NCBI GenBank assembly: GCA_032158295.1 | Contig: CM063244.1 | Coordinates: 10,630,376-10,694,375 of the forward strand | Direction of reading: 5' to 3' | DNA length: 64,000 nt | DNA from: Pycnopodia helianthoides | Lineage: Eukaryota > Echinodermata > Asteroidea > Forcipulatida > Asteriidae | Shown here: in pieces, positions 13,401-23,209 of the stretch | Position numbering within the stretch: position 1 is the first letter of the stretch | Layout: every line of letters begins with the position of its first letter | The notes under the pieces: generated by a model | What the model saw: the letters and a program-made list of their open reading frames with translations, nothing else | What the model was told of the DNA's origin: nothing | Database searches by the model: none | Program-made: the position numbers and the translations under genes

Positions 13401-14687
13401 GCTAGGAATCACACACAAGTTTGCGATACAACCCAAAATTTACCCAGTCCGTTTCCCTTGTGGTTTATTACTTGAATCACAAAATCAATGCCTGGAGTAG
13501 AATGTTGTTATCTTCCTTCTGAATATTAATGAGGTTTATTTGCATAAATATTTAGATTCTTCGCTTCTGGGCGGAGCAAGACCTACCTCAGGAGGCGCTG
13601 GAGAGCCTATTGAGGGATCATTTGGACAAAGTCGCCTATCCACTCAGCGTGCTACTGCTGTGGTAAGTGAATAGCACTCCTCATTAATGCTAAAAATAGA
13701 AGCTCTGTACCCGGATCTCAGGCAGTGTGTCACATTTCCAAGCTTTATATTTACTCGCATGTACTGACAGTGATTGTACTAATGAGGTCTGGCGTGCTGA
13801 TGCAGTGACCTCGTGAGTGATGGAATATTTCATTATCATGGGGAGAGGGAACAAGACTTGTTATGTCTTTCAGATCCTTCCACCAGACACTATAAATTCT
13901 GTTACCAGCATTCTATTATAATTAATATGCTCCACAGTTATACAATTGAGTAACGTTGAAAAACATGAAATATGTATTATTTTTAGGGTGAAGGTTTTCT
14001 GTTGACATTGCATTTTTCCCCGTTCATTCCATCAATTTACTTTCATTCAGTGACAGCAGTGACTCATCCGCGACCCCCGATGTCAGCAGTACGAGCCTAG
14101 TCTCCCAGGACCTGATCAAACGATTCACCAGTAAGTTCAGTTTAGAGTTGACGTCCACTGTCATCCAGGGGATTCATCAGGGGAAATCCCCCGATGATTA
14201 CCTCTTGCCGAGCGCGATCGATCACAAAACACCCTCCGAGAACAATGTCGTTGATTCGGTGAAACCGTTGCTGACACACAGCGGCATCTACAACCAGAAG
14301 AGTGACCGAGCGACCGCCGAGAGACTGTGGCAGGAGATCCTCTTCAACCTGGGCAAGGACATCAAGGCGAGGGCGCACGTCGACATCAGCAAGAGCGAGA
14401 TTGCCGGGTTGGTGGACTCGAATCCCGCCGAAGAGAACGCGAACGAGAATGCGGACTGTCTGGTCTTCACTTGCGGTCACCACTTCCGCAAGCGGAACCT
14501 GCAGGAGAACGTTATGCCAGTGTGGAACAGCAAGATGGCCGCCTTGCCTGTACCGTTGCCTAGCAACGTACAGTCTCTTAGCAACCAGTACATGTCGGGG
14601 GAGGGGTTCATACCCATGGCGTGTCCGAACTGCGTTCATAGTTCCTTGCAGCTGGAGCAACTCAAGCAATTGGATAAAGTCTTATGA
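196..14687 (+). CDS. RCC1 beta-propeller protein with acidic linker and C-terminal Cys/His-rich end (3' part, 13 exons)
   Basis: Thirteen exons join in phase with GT-AG borders: 196-287, 2587-2763, 3574-3712, 5135-5289, 6391-6682, 7095-7350, 8599-8705, 9140-9271, 10287-10484, 12172-12500, 12961-13039, 13556-13662, 14051-14687. They give 2,700 nt, 899 residues plus TGA. The 5' end is missing: the first exon seen opens in mid-protein (DTSQSFPRPSALVEFYLK). RCC1 blade motifs follow one another: VYTWGTAHGG.RLGHGD, LYTWGTSKWGQLGLGD, VFTWGWGVHGQLGHGE, VYIFGAGTFGQLGLGK, VYMWGKSPLE, LYSFGKNDCGQLGLGH and VYSWGSPENGQ. The C-terminal third is alpha-helical in character and ends with a CxxCGHH...CPNC zinc-binding-like pattern. 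RCC1 propellers commonly bind small GTPases or chromatin; the helical plus degenerate-RING ending recalls vesicle-tethering proteins such as VPS8/VPS41, so a trafficking role is an inference. I do not recognise a named orthologue. Confidence 0.88.
288..2586. other. RCC1 gene intron 1 (of visible exons)
   Basis: The intron opens with GGTAAGG and ends in a pyrimidine-rich tract before GACAG. It contains a 160-bp tandem array (about 545-1675). A 400-nt stretch (1676-2084) follows that is open in two + frames (146 and 99 codons) but has no recognisable domain and no good acceptor in front. The rest shows nothing notable. Confidence 0.7.
545..1676. repeat. Tandem array, about 7 copies of a 158-164 bp unit
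   Basis: The marker GGTATTGGGACTGTGTAATG recurs near 550, 709, 873, 1036, 1197, 1356 and 1514. Each unit also has CAGTCTTAGTTTGTTTTATT, ACACTATGTAATAGATTTTG and TGTACTTTGTTGGTTCCAAT. Copies differ mainly by one-base insertions or deletions in homopolymers. The array stops abruptly at ATATGTTGATTCG before CAGAGC. Confidence 0.93.
2764..3573. repeat. RCC1 intron 2 with two related SINE-like fragments
   Basis: Two blocks share GAAAACAT..AGGGCAA.CCCTG.AGCCAT (3234-3262 and 3419-3447) and GGACCACTT.AACA. Between them is a tRNA B-box-like GCAGGTTCGAATCCC (3370-3384). The run of CTAGTTAACTGGT-like short repeats at 3125-3200 is a small local duplication. Confidence 0.5.
3713..5134. repeat. RCC1 intron 3 with foldback repeat fragments
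   Basis: A duplicated CAGGCACTTTCTGCCA lies near 3890-3920 and a duplicated TTGCTTAGCAGGAA near 4230-4265. The 3' end (about 4980-5106) is a copy of the GGGCCCAATTTCATAGAGC element: GCTGCTTAAGCACAAAAAGG on the left, ACCAGCTCTATGGAATTGGG on the right. A poly-C/poly-A tract sits at 4799-4818. No coding sequence is seen. Confidence 0.6.
5795..6382. repeat. Minisatellite, about 35-bp unit with telomere-like core
   Basis: Irregular units of the form TGTCAGTTTATGTCAGTTT then GGAGGTTAGGGTTAA are repeated about 17 times. The array ends within 10 nt of the exon 5 acceptor at 6390. Open reading frames through it are by-products of the repeat. Confidence 0.92.
6683..7094. other. RCC1 intron 5, no feature seen
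   Basis: This is an ordinary AT-rich intron with a GTAAGT donor and TTTACAG acceptor. No repeat or coding signal is recognised. Confidence 0.7.
7380..7556. mobile_element. MITE-like element, GGGCCCAATTTCATAGAGC family (partial ends)
   Basis: Left part CAGCTGCTCAAGCATG and right part CTGCTTAAGCAGCCCAATGA are imperfect inverted copies. The interior has the family hallmarks GCTTACCAGGATAAGG, GGTGACTGGGAAGCTGCTCA and TTGTTAAGCAGAAAATTG. It lies in intron 6 just after the donor at 7351 and reads through in frame with exon 6, which explains the long ORF there. Confidence 0.75.
7790..8110. mobile_element. Inverted pair of tRNA-derived SINE copies
   Basis: The left copy (about 7795-7975) is on the minus strand: its complement reads CTCAGTTGGTAGAGCGCCGG then GCAGGTTCAAATTCC. 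The right copy (about 7995-8090) is on the + strand: GTAGCTCAGTTGGTTGAGAG, then B-box-like GGATCAAATCCTGC, then the tail TCTAGTCAATTTTTCTGTG. The pair could form a foldback in the intron 6 transcript. Confidence 0.75.
8780..9005 (-). mobile_element. SINE-like fragment
   Basis: GTGGGATTCGAAACCACACT (8949-8968) is a reversed tRNA-like B box. The left part, ACCAACCAAAAGGACCTATGG, recurs near 60570, which supports a dispersed element. It occupies most of RCC1 intron 7. Confidence 0.5.
9430..9515 (+). mobile_element. SINE 3' tail with (TTA)n
   Basis: GAGCGCTTTGAGACGCCTAT, then AAAGCGCTATATAAGAACTG, then TTATTATTATTATTATTATT. The same kind of tail appears at 53868-53930 and 62200-62279. This is the usual end of a family of invertebrate tRNA SINEs; the class is named from memory of such tails. 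Confidence 0.6.
9522..9902. mobile_element. Foldback element, AAAGGCACTGG(T/A)..ACTTTTGG family
   Basis: Ends AAAGGCAAGGTATACTTTTG and CCAAAGGTATATCCTCCCTTT are imperfect inverted repeats. The interior (GTGTATCCCAGCATATGC, TGGGCTCAATTGGTCGTCGA, AATAATGAAAGAAAAAAACACCC) matches the element at 41730-42117 block by block. A shorter relative lies at 46030-46370. Confidence 0.8.
9915..10036. mobile_element. Fragment of the CAGAGCTGCCAAC foldback family
   Basis: TGGAAACTTTCTTCC, CTCCCTGATTGCAAGATGCA and GTTGACAGCTCTG match the right half of fuller copies at 48339-48518 and 49589-49796. Confidence 0.7.
11092..11284. mobile_element. MITE-like element, GGGCCCAATTTCATAGAGC family (complete)
   Basis: GGGCCCAATTTCATGGAGCT at the left and AGCTCTATGAAATCTGGCCC at the right are terminal inverted repeats. 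The interior has CAGGATACCAGTCACAGATG and GGTAACCTTATTCTGGTAAG. Relatives are at about 4980, 7380, 15820, 57063 and 58338, in both orientations. No protein is encoded, so mobilisation would have to be in trans. Confidence 0.82.
11381..11543. repeat. Hairpin, arms of about 70 bp
   Basis: GGATTAACAGTGCGATGAGC at the left is the exact complement of GCTCATCGCACTGTTAATCC at the right. Pairing continues inward through CGGTCTTCACTG/CAGTGAAGACCG and GTGGCTGGCCGCTGTT/AACAGCGGCCAGCCAC, leaving a loop near ATGGACAGAGCCGAAGG. It lies in RCC1 intron 9. Confidence 0.9.
12172..14687 (+). CDS. Helical region and Cys/His-rich C-terminus of the RCC1 protein
   Basis: The last four exons (residues about 517-899) begin with the acidic SSDEEEEVLDW. 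They continue with helix-rich sequence resembling clathrin/VPS-type helical repeats (QVVLRLCQDWQVWPAAAQI, KNYPLALLYRLKD, ILRFWAEQDLPQEALESLL). The final 637-nt exon is GC-rich against its surroundings and is the longest in the gene. It holds the zinc-like ligands CLVFTCGHHF (about residue 820) and MACPNC near the end. Spacing C-x4-C-G-H-H ... C-x2-C fits a degenerate RING/zinc ribbon, though about 60 residues separate the halves. TGA is at 14685-14687. The minus strand of the last exon is also open (14142-14669), which I treat as a codon-bias shadow. Confidence 0.82.
12478..12665 (+). repeat. Short tandem repeat crossing the exon 10 / intron boundary
   Basis: Units of about 24-27 nt (GTGGATAAG.TCATCAGGTTA) recur at 12484, 12508, 12529, 12550, 12590 and beyond. 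The first unit is coding (LVDKFI) and carries the donor ATCAG/gttagc at 12500. Later units keep the reading frame open for about 20 codons (LADKIIRVVDRIIRF). Confidence 0.75.
13200..13490 (-). mobile_element. tRNA-derived SINE in RCC1 intron 11
   Basis: The complement reads GGGCTAGATAGCTCAGTTGT (A box), then GGTCGCAGGTTCAAGTCTCA (B box). On the right are the 5'-module blocks GGTTGCCAGTCAGAAGCCAT and ATTGCTAGGAATCACACACA. It is flanked by CCCTTGTGGTTTATTACTTG. Confidence 0.75.
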
Positions 14688-15389
14688 GTTGTCATAGAAA
14701 CCAAATTAAAAAAAAGACACCAGCTATTATACCAAAGTCAAAGTTTAAGATCTGATAAGCTTAATCGTTTTTTGTGCAAACTGAAGAAAATGTATATTAT
14801 AAATGATTTGACCAAACAAGTTGTCCTGTCAAAGTGAAAGTATATGTGCTGTTTTGTTGATTCTTGCCAGTCCTTAAATCTGAGCTCTGTATGAAGGCGC
14901 AGGATTTGTTTAATACCTAAATCAGCAGAGATTAAAACTCTGTGTGGTAAATTGGCAAGTCAGTCTTCACAGTGACATTCACTTCTACACTGAAATACTG
15001 AACAGAAGGTTTAAGAGGCAAAAAATATGAAATAGAATTTAATGTTAGGAATTAATATACTATGCTCGATATGTGGCAGAAGGAGCCATCTCCCCAACCC
15101 ACCCCCACCCAAATGTTCCTTTAATCTAACACACTCTATCAGTCTTGTACAAAGGTACCCCTCCCCCTCTTCCCCCTCCCCTGAAAATCCTCCTGAGATT
15201 CCTGTGTTGGGGGGGGGGAAGGGTATAAACCATGCCACATATTTTGCACCAAATGGGAATTAACAAATTACATGAATTAAGAAGAGGCTATTTTTTTAAT
15301 AGTTTTTTTTCTGTGGTGCTCTGTTTTTTCTTTCCGCCCTGATCATGATGATGTTTTGATTTTTGGTCACAAATTGTGGCAACAAATTA

Positions 15390-15511
15390 AAAGGACAGGT
15401 TGCCTTGGATTGGGCGATTGGGCTATAAAAAGCTTTTGAGAGCGTTTGTTACTTATGATATGAATATGAATATGGTTGGAAAGATGTTTTAAAAGTAGAT
15501 TATATTGATCC
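15390..15511 (+). mobile_element. Diverged half-copy of the 59.7-kb palindromic element
   Basis: GGTTGCCTTGGATTGGGCGA, CTATAAAAAGCTTTTG, GCGTTTGTTAC and GGTTGGAAAGATGTTTTAAA match one arm of the palindrome at 59701-60094. Confidence 0.7.
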
Positions 15512-15819
15512 TTGTGTTGTTGCTGTACAGAAAGGGAGTGAGGGATATGATTTTGATGTAGAAGGGGTTTCGTGGCAATTTATACATTATACTCTCAGTC
15601 TTTGTGATTTTAAGACTTGTTGGTAAATAGCTTAAATCAGAAAAGAGTTTGCCCCTGTTTCTGTGTTGTTATCAAACGGGTTCCCCCCCCCCCTTAAAAA
15701 CAATTTGTTAGAGCTACTTAGTGGAAAATATGTCTTGGGACTCTTCACCTAAAAGCAGATGTGAGCAGAGGACCAGTCACGGACAATATTCATGCCATTG
15801 TAAAGTGGCTGGTAACCAG

Positions 15820-16012
15820 GGCCCAATTTCATAGAGCTGCTTAAGCACAAAAAGTATCTAAGCACAACAAAATTATGCTTACCAGAATAAGGTTACCAGC
15901 CAAACTACTATGTCACACGTACAATTTGTGACTGGTATCCTGCTCATTTCTGCTAAGCAGAAATTTCTTAAGCAATATTTTCTGCTTAAGCGGCTCTATG
16001 AAATTGGGCCCT
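15820..16012. mobile_element. MITE-like element, GGGCCCAATTTCATAGAGC family (complete)
   Basis: GGGCCCAATTTCATAGAGCT and AGCGGCTCTATGAAATTGGGCCC form the ends. The interior is in the opposite orientation to the 11092 copy, with GCTTACCAGAATAAGGTTAC and GTGACTGGTATCCTGCTCAT. Confidence 0.85.
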
Positions 16013-18976
16013 GTTGCTGGCAAGCAAGATTTTACTGTGCTAAGCGAATTTGTATTCTGAGAATTTGGGCCCATTTGTGAACAGGGAGAATACACACGTT
16101 TAGTTGATTCCTTTTGTTACAGTCTGTTGAGATGGTCTCTGTTGGCCCAATGCATCAGACGTCATCACCAACAATGAACCTTGGTTGTGCCATTTCAGGG
16201 TTCAGATGCCGAGTATGTTTTTGTGCTGTGACCTGAGAAACACCTTTTTACATGCAACTTGACCCCTGGTCCGCTGTCCTTATCCTTGCGGATAAGGACA
16301 GGCACCGGTCTATTAATCAAAGAGATGGTCACTGCTAGACTGGTCCCCTGTCCGACTGGTCCCCTGTCCGACTGGTCCCCTACCCGCAAGACCGCAATGA
16401 GATGCGAGGTCAAAGGTGCGTTTGTCAGGATACCTCCAAACGCTCAAAGCCGGTCTCTGGCGTAAAACACGAGCCTCGAAGTGTGACGTCAGATGTTCGG
16501 GCTACTTGACCCCCAAATCGCAGATCGGCAGACAGTAGCTGTGTGTGATGTCAATGCAAAGGGTCTATAGATCTGTATCATGGTGCAGCCATCTTGGTTT
16601 TCTCCAATTCAAATCAATGTAACCAAACCGAGGCTGGAAGGAGACACAGTCTGGTTCCTTTTTAAACTGTGAATGTTATTCTTCATTGCTGGTATTTGAC
16701 ATAAGGAACATGACCAAGATGGTGGCAGCATGATAAACAGGCATGATATTCTTCCTACTTTTGTCTGGTTTTTTTTGCTCTTGGAAAAATCTGAAACGCT
16801 GTGATTAAATGGCCTGAACAGTCTATTAAAGGCTACACCATGTGTACATGTAGGTTAGCCCTTGTGCTCAAAAGAATGTTTACTACTTTTTTTTCAAGGA
16901 CCAAATATTATGCCTGATAAAGGTCTGTTGTTATGCAAGGGCCATGTCACACCAGGCAATTTTTACAGTCAACCCGAGGCATCCAACCGTAGGGCATGAA
17001 AAAGAAACATTTCGGTATCACAAGAGATATTTTCCCGACGGTGTCTAATGAAAATTATGTGGAAATTAAAATGTGTTTTCTTGGTTAAGATTGCCCGAAA
17101 CTGGTTGTCTGTAAATTACCTTGTGTAAATTACCTTTACAAACAACTTGGAGACAACCAACTGCACTACATACTAAAAGAACACTAAAAGAAAGTGTCTT
17201 GTTTTCTTCAAGAAACTTAATGAAAATTTAAAGGGGAATGTGTTTTCTACCTGGTGATTGTGTGTAACTGCTAAATTGCCATGGGGTGGCATTGCCCTTA
17301 AAAAAAATCATAAATAAGTTGTTGACATTGTTCGGTGTCTAAATCAAAATAATATAAATGTATATGATTGGTGTATGCTATCTTCGTTTAATGTTAATAT
17401 TTTAATTGTCTAATTTGGTGTAAATAATAATTAAACTATTTTAATATAATGCTACCAAAATAAATCTCTAGCGCTTTGTTCCCTTTATTTTTTTAAATCA
17501 TATGAAAATATCCCTCCATGATAAAAAAAGAAAAGTATAAAATTGAAAAAAGTTAATTTGGAATAAAGGTACGTTGAGAGATGTTTTGTAAAATTTTTGT
17601 ATGTTTTGTCTGTGATGTAAATAAGACACAAACTACTTATTGGTTTTCTGTAAGGTGTTATACATGATCGGTAATACTTGGAGAAAAAAAACAGGAATTG
17701 AGCGTGATTTTTGTTTTTTATCTTAACGCTTACTTTGTACCAATACCTGCGTAAAATATTCTTGTCTGAAATACATGTGAAAGAGCCGTTCCACCACAAC
17801 TCTACCTTCTTAATATGATTCATCGGTAACATTGGCATTTTTAAAGCTACTTTTCTGTTTTGGGTTATGGTTTTGGGGGATGGGGCGGGAGATGGCAGCA
17901 GGAGGAGGGGGGCCGGGATGTGGGTAGCAGGGGGGATGCGGGTAGAAGGAGGGTGCGGTATTGTATATAAGAAAACTATAGATAGGTTGCAACATGATGT
18001 AAATTGGTCATCCTAACAGGCAATTTGGAACACACAGTCATGTGTTTCCGTGAGAACGGTGTGCAGCACATTTAACACAACTCATTGCACGATTGGTTAG
18101 TGACAACGCGGCTGCGTTAATGATTTGAGCGCTTGACGCGCCTGCAAGTCAAAATGCAATCTGCCTGTAAAGATGGCGTCTATTGGGAACTATCTATAGA
18201 ATTGGAATGAGTGTTCTCTAAAAAAAGAAGAAAAAAAACAGTGATGTATTGGACCATGGTGTAAGATCATAAGGTTTGTATGATTTTTGAAAAAACAGTA
18301 GCAGTAAAAAGTCTGTGTATTTCGATGTTCATTTACTGAAAGGGTTTGACTTTATGCCTTGAACACACGAGGCAGTTTTTGAGGCAACTTGACAGACAAC
18401 CAAAATGCACAGTTTGCAAAAGGAACAGTCTGGTATTAGCAAAAGGTCTGCTTTTCTAACAGTGTCCCTGTTCTGCGCCAACTACAGAATCAGCCCAACT
18501 ATGGTTGGGATCAGCTCAACTGTAGTTGGTCTATGCCCAGCAGTCGAGGCTGTTTCTACCTGTTTGGGGTGTCTGCTGTTGGGGCACAGCATTCTAACCA
18601 AGAACATTATGCGAGTGTCAAAAAGCAAAAGTATTTGACCTCTTGCCTCAGATCGTTGCCTGTAAACTGTCCACTGTGATATGGCATGTGGAGAGCAGCT
18701 TTGGCTAGGGCTAGATTAGTGTCTACATGGTTAAACTGTATCCATTAACAGCAGCCATAGCCGTAGCCGAAGAAGCACAGCCATGTTTCCTCATGAACAC
18801 ATAATATGCTGAATTTTTCAGTACTTAATGGAAAATTCTGTGGTGCTAAACAAAATGGGTTTAAAGTAATAATGTAATAATGTTTAAGTTTTTCTGACAA
18901 ATATCAGTAATACCAAATATCGTCCTTGTAACAATGTTGGTTTGATTATGTTTTTGTATGTGTAAGATGAATGCAC

Positions 18977-18982
18977 AATAAA
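18977..18982 (+). terminator. Candidate polyadenylation signal AATAAA
   Basis: AATAAA is followed by an A-rich cleavage-like stretch and then T/GT-rich sequence (CGTGTATGTCTCTTCAGTGTC), as in a typical 3' end. It is the best-supported distal end for the RCC1 gene. The candidate at 17458 is an alternative. Confidence 0.45.
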
Positions 18983-20125
18983 AATATAACACCTAAAATG
19001 CATATCGTGTATGTCTCTTCAGTGTCACTAATACTAAAGAACTTTTCATGATTAATGGAAAACAAAAAAATACATTTTTTAGGATACTACATTAAATTAT
19101 TATACAGGACTGGTAAGGATGAAAAACATTGCTGTTTAACTTTAGTCTGAAAGCTCACTGATAATGAAGTTTACACTAGTAACCATTTTTTTCTGTGAAA
19201 TGATTCCCTCTGAAATGAAGTCATATTCAAGAAAACTGTATTTGAAAACCTTTTTTTTAATTTATAAATGAAACATCCGAATTCGGTTGTTACAACCAAA
19301 ATGAAGGACAATGTGTTTACATGCTGAAAATTGTGCTGGTTTTTTACCCTTTTTTCCCCCAGACTCATAACACAACTGATTAAGCGTACTTTTTCACAGG
19401 GTTGTCAGTTCATTTAATGGTTGATCACACAAAACATGAACACTGTCTGCATTTATTGGAATAAATGTATGTTGTAGGCTCACCCAATTCTGTTTAAAAC
19501 CTTTAAATATAGGTTTTCTTGGTCCATTTCAGGAAAACATTGTTTCAATTTCATTAAAGCAGTCTAAACTCGCGCACTTTTCCCAATTTGTTCAAACTTT
19601 TGAAGCTACTAAGCCATTTTAAAAGAGTTTGCCCGTGGGTTGATTCTCTACTTCTAGAAGAGTGTAAGTATTTTGTATATCAATTCTATTTTAATCCAGT
19701 CTTGACTACATGGATTGTGTAAATATACCGACAGAAGATGAGCATGTATAGCGTTTGATCTGATCCTAAGCTCAGCAAAATGAATTAGTGATGACCCCCA
19801 TCCCCTTCCAGTTTGCACCCATGTACTCAAAACTCTTGCAGCATAAGGTAATTGATATTATTTTACAGCTTCTATGTCTCTTAATGAAGATACATGTAGA
19901 TATGTAATAAGCTAATCGGTCAATGTCTCGACGGGGGAAGTCTGTCGATGTTCTGAGCACCCGATATTTTGAAACAGTCAATGCATATCAAGGGAAATTT
20001 GGCAAGAGTATACATTCCAATAAGTGTCAAAAGTGACACCTCAACCATCTTGAGAAGATGCATATTTAATATTTACTATTACTAATATATTGACTACATA
20101 TAACTATCAATTATCTGCATTAATA

Positions 20126-20352
20126 GACACAATCGGCGACCGTAGTCACGTGACTCATAGTGGGTATAAAATGTAAACAGACCAAGCAAGCGACGAACAG
20201 CAATAGAAAATCATGGCTGGCGCCCGAGTGCTTCTGCCGTAACTGGTAGGAAGCAGCCATGTTTTTCCATGCACACTGCATGTTGCTTGCTTGTTGTCTG
20301 TTTACATTTTATACCCACTATGAGTCACTTGACTACGGTCGCCGATTGTGTC
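20126..20352. repeat. Foldback element with 57-bp inverted arms
   Basis: GACACAATCGGCGACCGTAG..CATAGTGGGTATAAAATGTA at the left is mirrored by TACATTTTATACCCACTATG..CTACGGTCGCCGATTGTGTC at the right, with one mismatch (CGTGAC/CTTGAC). An unpaired centre of about 115 nt holds no ORF. Confidence 0.92.
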
Positions 20353-21911
20353 TTTGCTGATTATAGGATGGGCGAAACCTCAAAAACCTTCTAGAAACTA
20401 ATGGAGAAATTCCATCCAGCTCAATGCCAACCAAATTTTTAACTCTGTAGATCAGCATCAGTTTGATTTATAACAAAATACATAATATCTTATAAGTATA
20501 CATACAAGTACATCTGATATTAGTCTTGGTGCAAGACGTTTTTACACGTTACTGTTAGCGTCTCATCACAGCAAATACTGTGTGACTATTTCACCGATTT
20601 AAGCATTGGCCAGAATTAACCACGAACTAGTCAATGAAGAATTTAAGTTTTCTAAACAGCACCTCTTATCGTTCGATGGTTCATGTATATAGGGTGTGCT
20701 TGGATAACAGGAATCGCAAGTCATAAGGAACGTACAACAATGTCTTGCACCAAGACTTAGCAGATATAGACTAAAGTACAGTATCTAAAAGTAAGCAACA
20801 AATAATACCATTCTCTCCTCCTACCCCCTCCGCCACCCAATACTTTCTTAAGCAATATTTCAGCCAATAACGAGCGTCTATCAGTCAAGAGCTTTGAGTT
20901 TTCTTCATGTGTACACGTACATAATGTTAGCACCTAACTGAGTGATTTGACACCTGTACCCGTGTGTGTCAGGTACCTGTGTAGAATCGCACGGCCTTGC
21001 GTAAATTTAACAAATTCTTTGTATTGTGATTGAATCAGTAATCAAATAGTGTACAAGTTTATTATATGTGATTTATTAGTTGTGAAGTTAGGTGAAGAAA
21101 TTAGTGTGCAAAGAAGAAGGTTAGGTGCACAGTATTGCTTGTGAGATTGTGCGCACTAAGTGATTACTGATTCTTGTAATAACTAAATTTATTTGATCAT
21201 AGCGCTGTACGGTTCCCCACTTTATTTGAGCAATGCAGAGGAGCACGCATGAGGGAAAACTTGTCTGATAAGAGTACCCGATTGGCTGAAATAATAAACA
21301 AGTAGGCCATTGAAATTGTGCCCCTTGAGTCTTTAGGTGGTAATGTTTTTTAATGTCGAGAGTTTTGACAAAAAAGGTGGCCAAGAATCATGCTGCAGTA
21401 CCTCACAAAATATATTGTTTAAACCCAAGAATTTTGAGAGCATTTCTGTTTTCTAAAGTATCTTAAAACTTGTATCCAAGATTGTTATATTTTAATTTAC
21501 TGGAACATTATCATTGATCCATGACTTACACACATATGACTATAAATTGAAAATGCAATGAAGACGCAAAAACAGCCGCAGAATATTTTATTTTCTTGTA
21601 AAGAGCATTTTCCCCAAGATCCCTTAAATGCACTTTCCAAGGATGAACACCCAAATAAATTACTATAATGATACTAAGATAATACTAATGACTAGAATAA
21701 CCTACTCATCATAAAAACATACAGACTTTTATCATGGTTTGACCATCTAGCTCCCTGGATGTCTACACAATATAATTATCAAAGGTCTAATTCTCATTGC
21801 TTATGGAGGGGCCAGACTATTTTCATCCAAGCCTCAGTTTGGCTAGTTATATGAATTGATCAGGGGAGACACAAGATGGTCGCAACTTGATAAATGTCTA
21901 TAGGTTACAAG

Positions 21912-22047
21912 GCCGTGTCCGAATTGGCGGCTACAGCTATGGCTACGGCTAGATTTCTGCATCATCACACGGCTTAGTATAGGATGTCCTTATAGCAACA
22001 CCCTTAGCAACAGTTGTAACTGTAGCTGCCAATTCGGATACGGCCCA
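21912..22047. repeat. Foldback element, GGCCGTGTCCGAATTGGCGG ends
   Basis: GGCCGTGTCCGAATTGGCGG and CTGCCAATTCGGATACGGCC are terminal inverted repeats around GCTATGGCTACGGCT-type sequence. Related GCTACGGCTATG words occur at 345-365 and 18750-18775. Confidence 0.8.
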
Positions 22048-23209
22048 AGGCTCTAGTGGTCACTTCAGGATAGAGGGCCCTCGTGATCCGGATGATTTTG
22101 ATCATCATCTTGATTAGATTTGCGCAAGTCAGTCTTCAGCTCAAATGTCCTCATGATCTTCAATCCTGCCAGAGTCATCCCTGTATCTCCGATGTCATCT
22201 TCAAGACTCTCTCAATCTGCAGATGGAAACAAAGGACCTGTTTATTTAATGACTTGCGCTAAATGTTTCAACCAGGTCAGCTCTAACAAGAATCTGAAAT
22301 GTACTTTCTCCATTCTACCACCCCCCCACACTAAAAGATACTTTTCTAGTTGAATAAAAAATCTTGTACTCCATGTTAGGATGGATTCTTTATTTGTGGA
22401 AGTTTCATTGAAGTAGTCGGACTGACTTAACAACTGAGCAACTGTATTGTAGTGTGAATGTATCCCCCCTTTTTGGGGGGGGGGGAGGGGGGAGTGGAAG
22501 TAGGCATCTCTGGTCTGAAACACACAATAGAATTTAAACCAAAAATTAAAGTCTAGTCATAAAGGGTTGGAGGTTTTCCTTATTTTACTGTTGGTGTATC
22601 ATCATCATTGTGTACTTGATACACCTTAATGTCAATTTGCTCAGTGCATTTCAGTTTTGTCTCCAACACTGTCAAAAGTTTTTTCCAAGATGACACCCAC
22701 TTAAAAAAACAGAGGAAGAACGACCCCCCTCCCAGCAGAATACTTCACTTCTTAACACACAATAAGAAGCTAATGTCCACGTCAACATCTCACTGTAACC
22801 TTTTTGTTACTCTTTCCACAAACAATAATTACTCCACTTAAATTAATTTATTTTATTGTGTGTTCTAGTGGAAGGGTTTTTTTTTTTTCTTCATCTCACT
22901 ATGTTTTTCAAGTGGATGGGATCTTGGAAAACCTTTGCTTGGTTGTCTACAGATTGATAGTCTTCTTGATAAAGTAACAATAAAAAAGGAATGAGCTAAT
23001 TGACTTTATGCATATTAAAATTGTATAGAAACTTGGAGGTCAAAGGTCGCAGGCATCATCAACAACAACCCCAAACTTACCAGTGTGTTTCAGCCGATAG
23101 TGGACTTTTCTACTATGACCACAAACATTGATGCACATCACAGTCAGGTTCAGCTAGATCACCATCATGCACCAAACTACTGTAGGGCAAAGAAAAGAAG
23201 TCAAAATGG

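Larger units (their letters stand above)
14688..18983 (+). other. Probable 3' UTR and flank of the RCC1 gene
   Basis: There is no ORF of substance in this 4.3-kb stretch. It is AT-rich and includes a polypyrimidine/polypurine segment around 15090-15220. It also holds a diverged half-copy of a palindromic repeat (about 15390-15511), a GGGCCCAATTTCATAGAGC terminal-repeat element (15820-16010) and a small three-copy run of CTGGTCCCCTGTCCGA (16340-16382). A weaker polyadenylation-like AATAAA at 17458-17463 could give a shorter transcript. How much is transcribed is unknown. Confidence 0.5.
18984..22080. other. Intergenic DNA, mostly without recognised features
   Basis: AT-rich, with only short ORFs. 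Two foldback elements listed separately (20126-20352 and 21912-22047) are the only clear structures. Confidence 0.6.

Noticed and set aside
14142..14669. 175-codon minus-strand frame opposite the last RCC1 exon
   Set aside because: Shadow of a GC-rich coding exon whose + frame continues the spliced protein and ends in the Cys/His motif.
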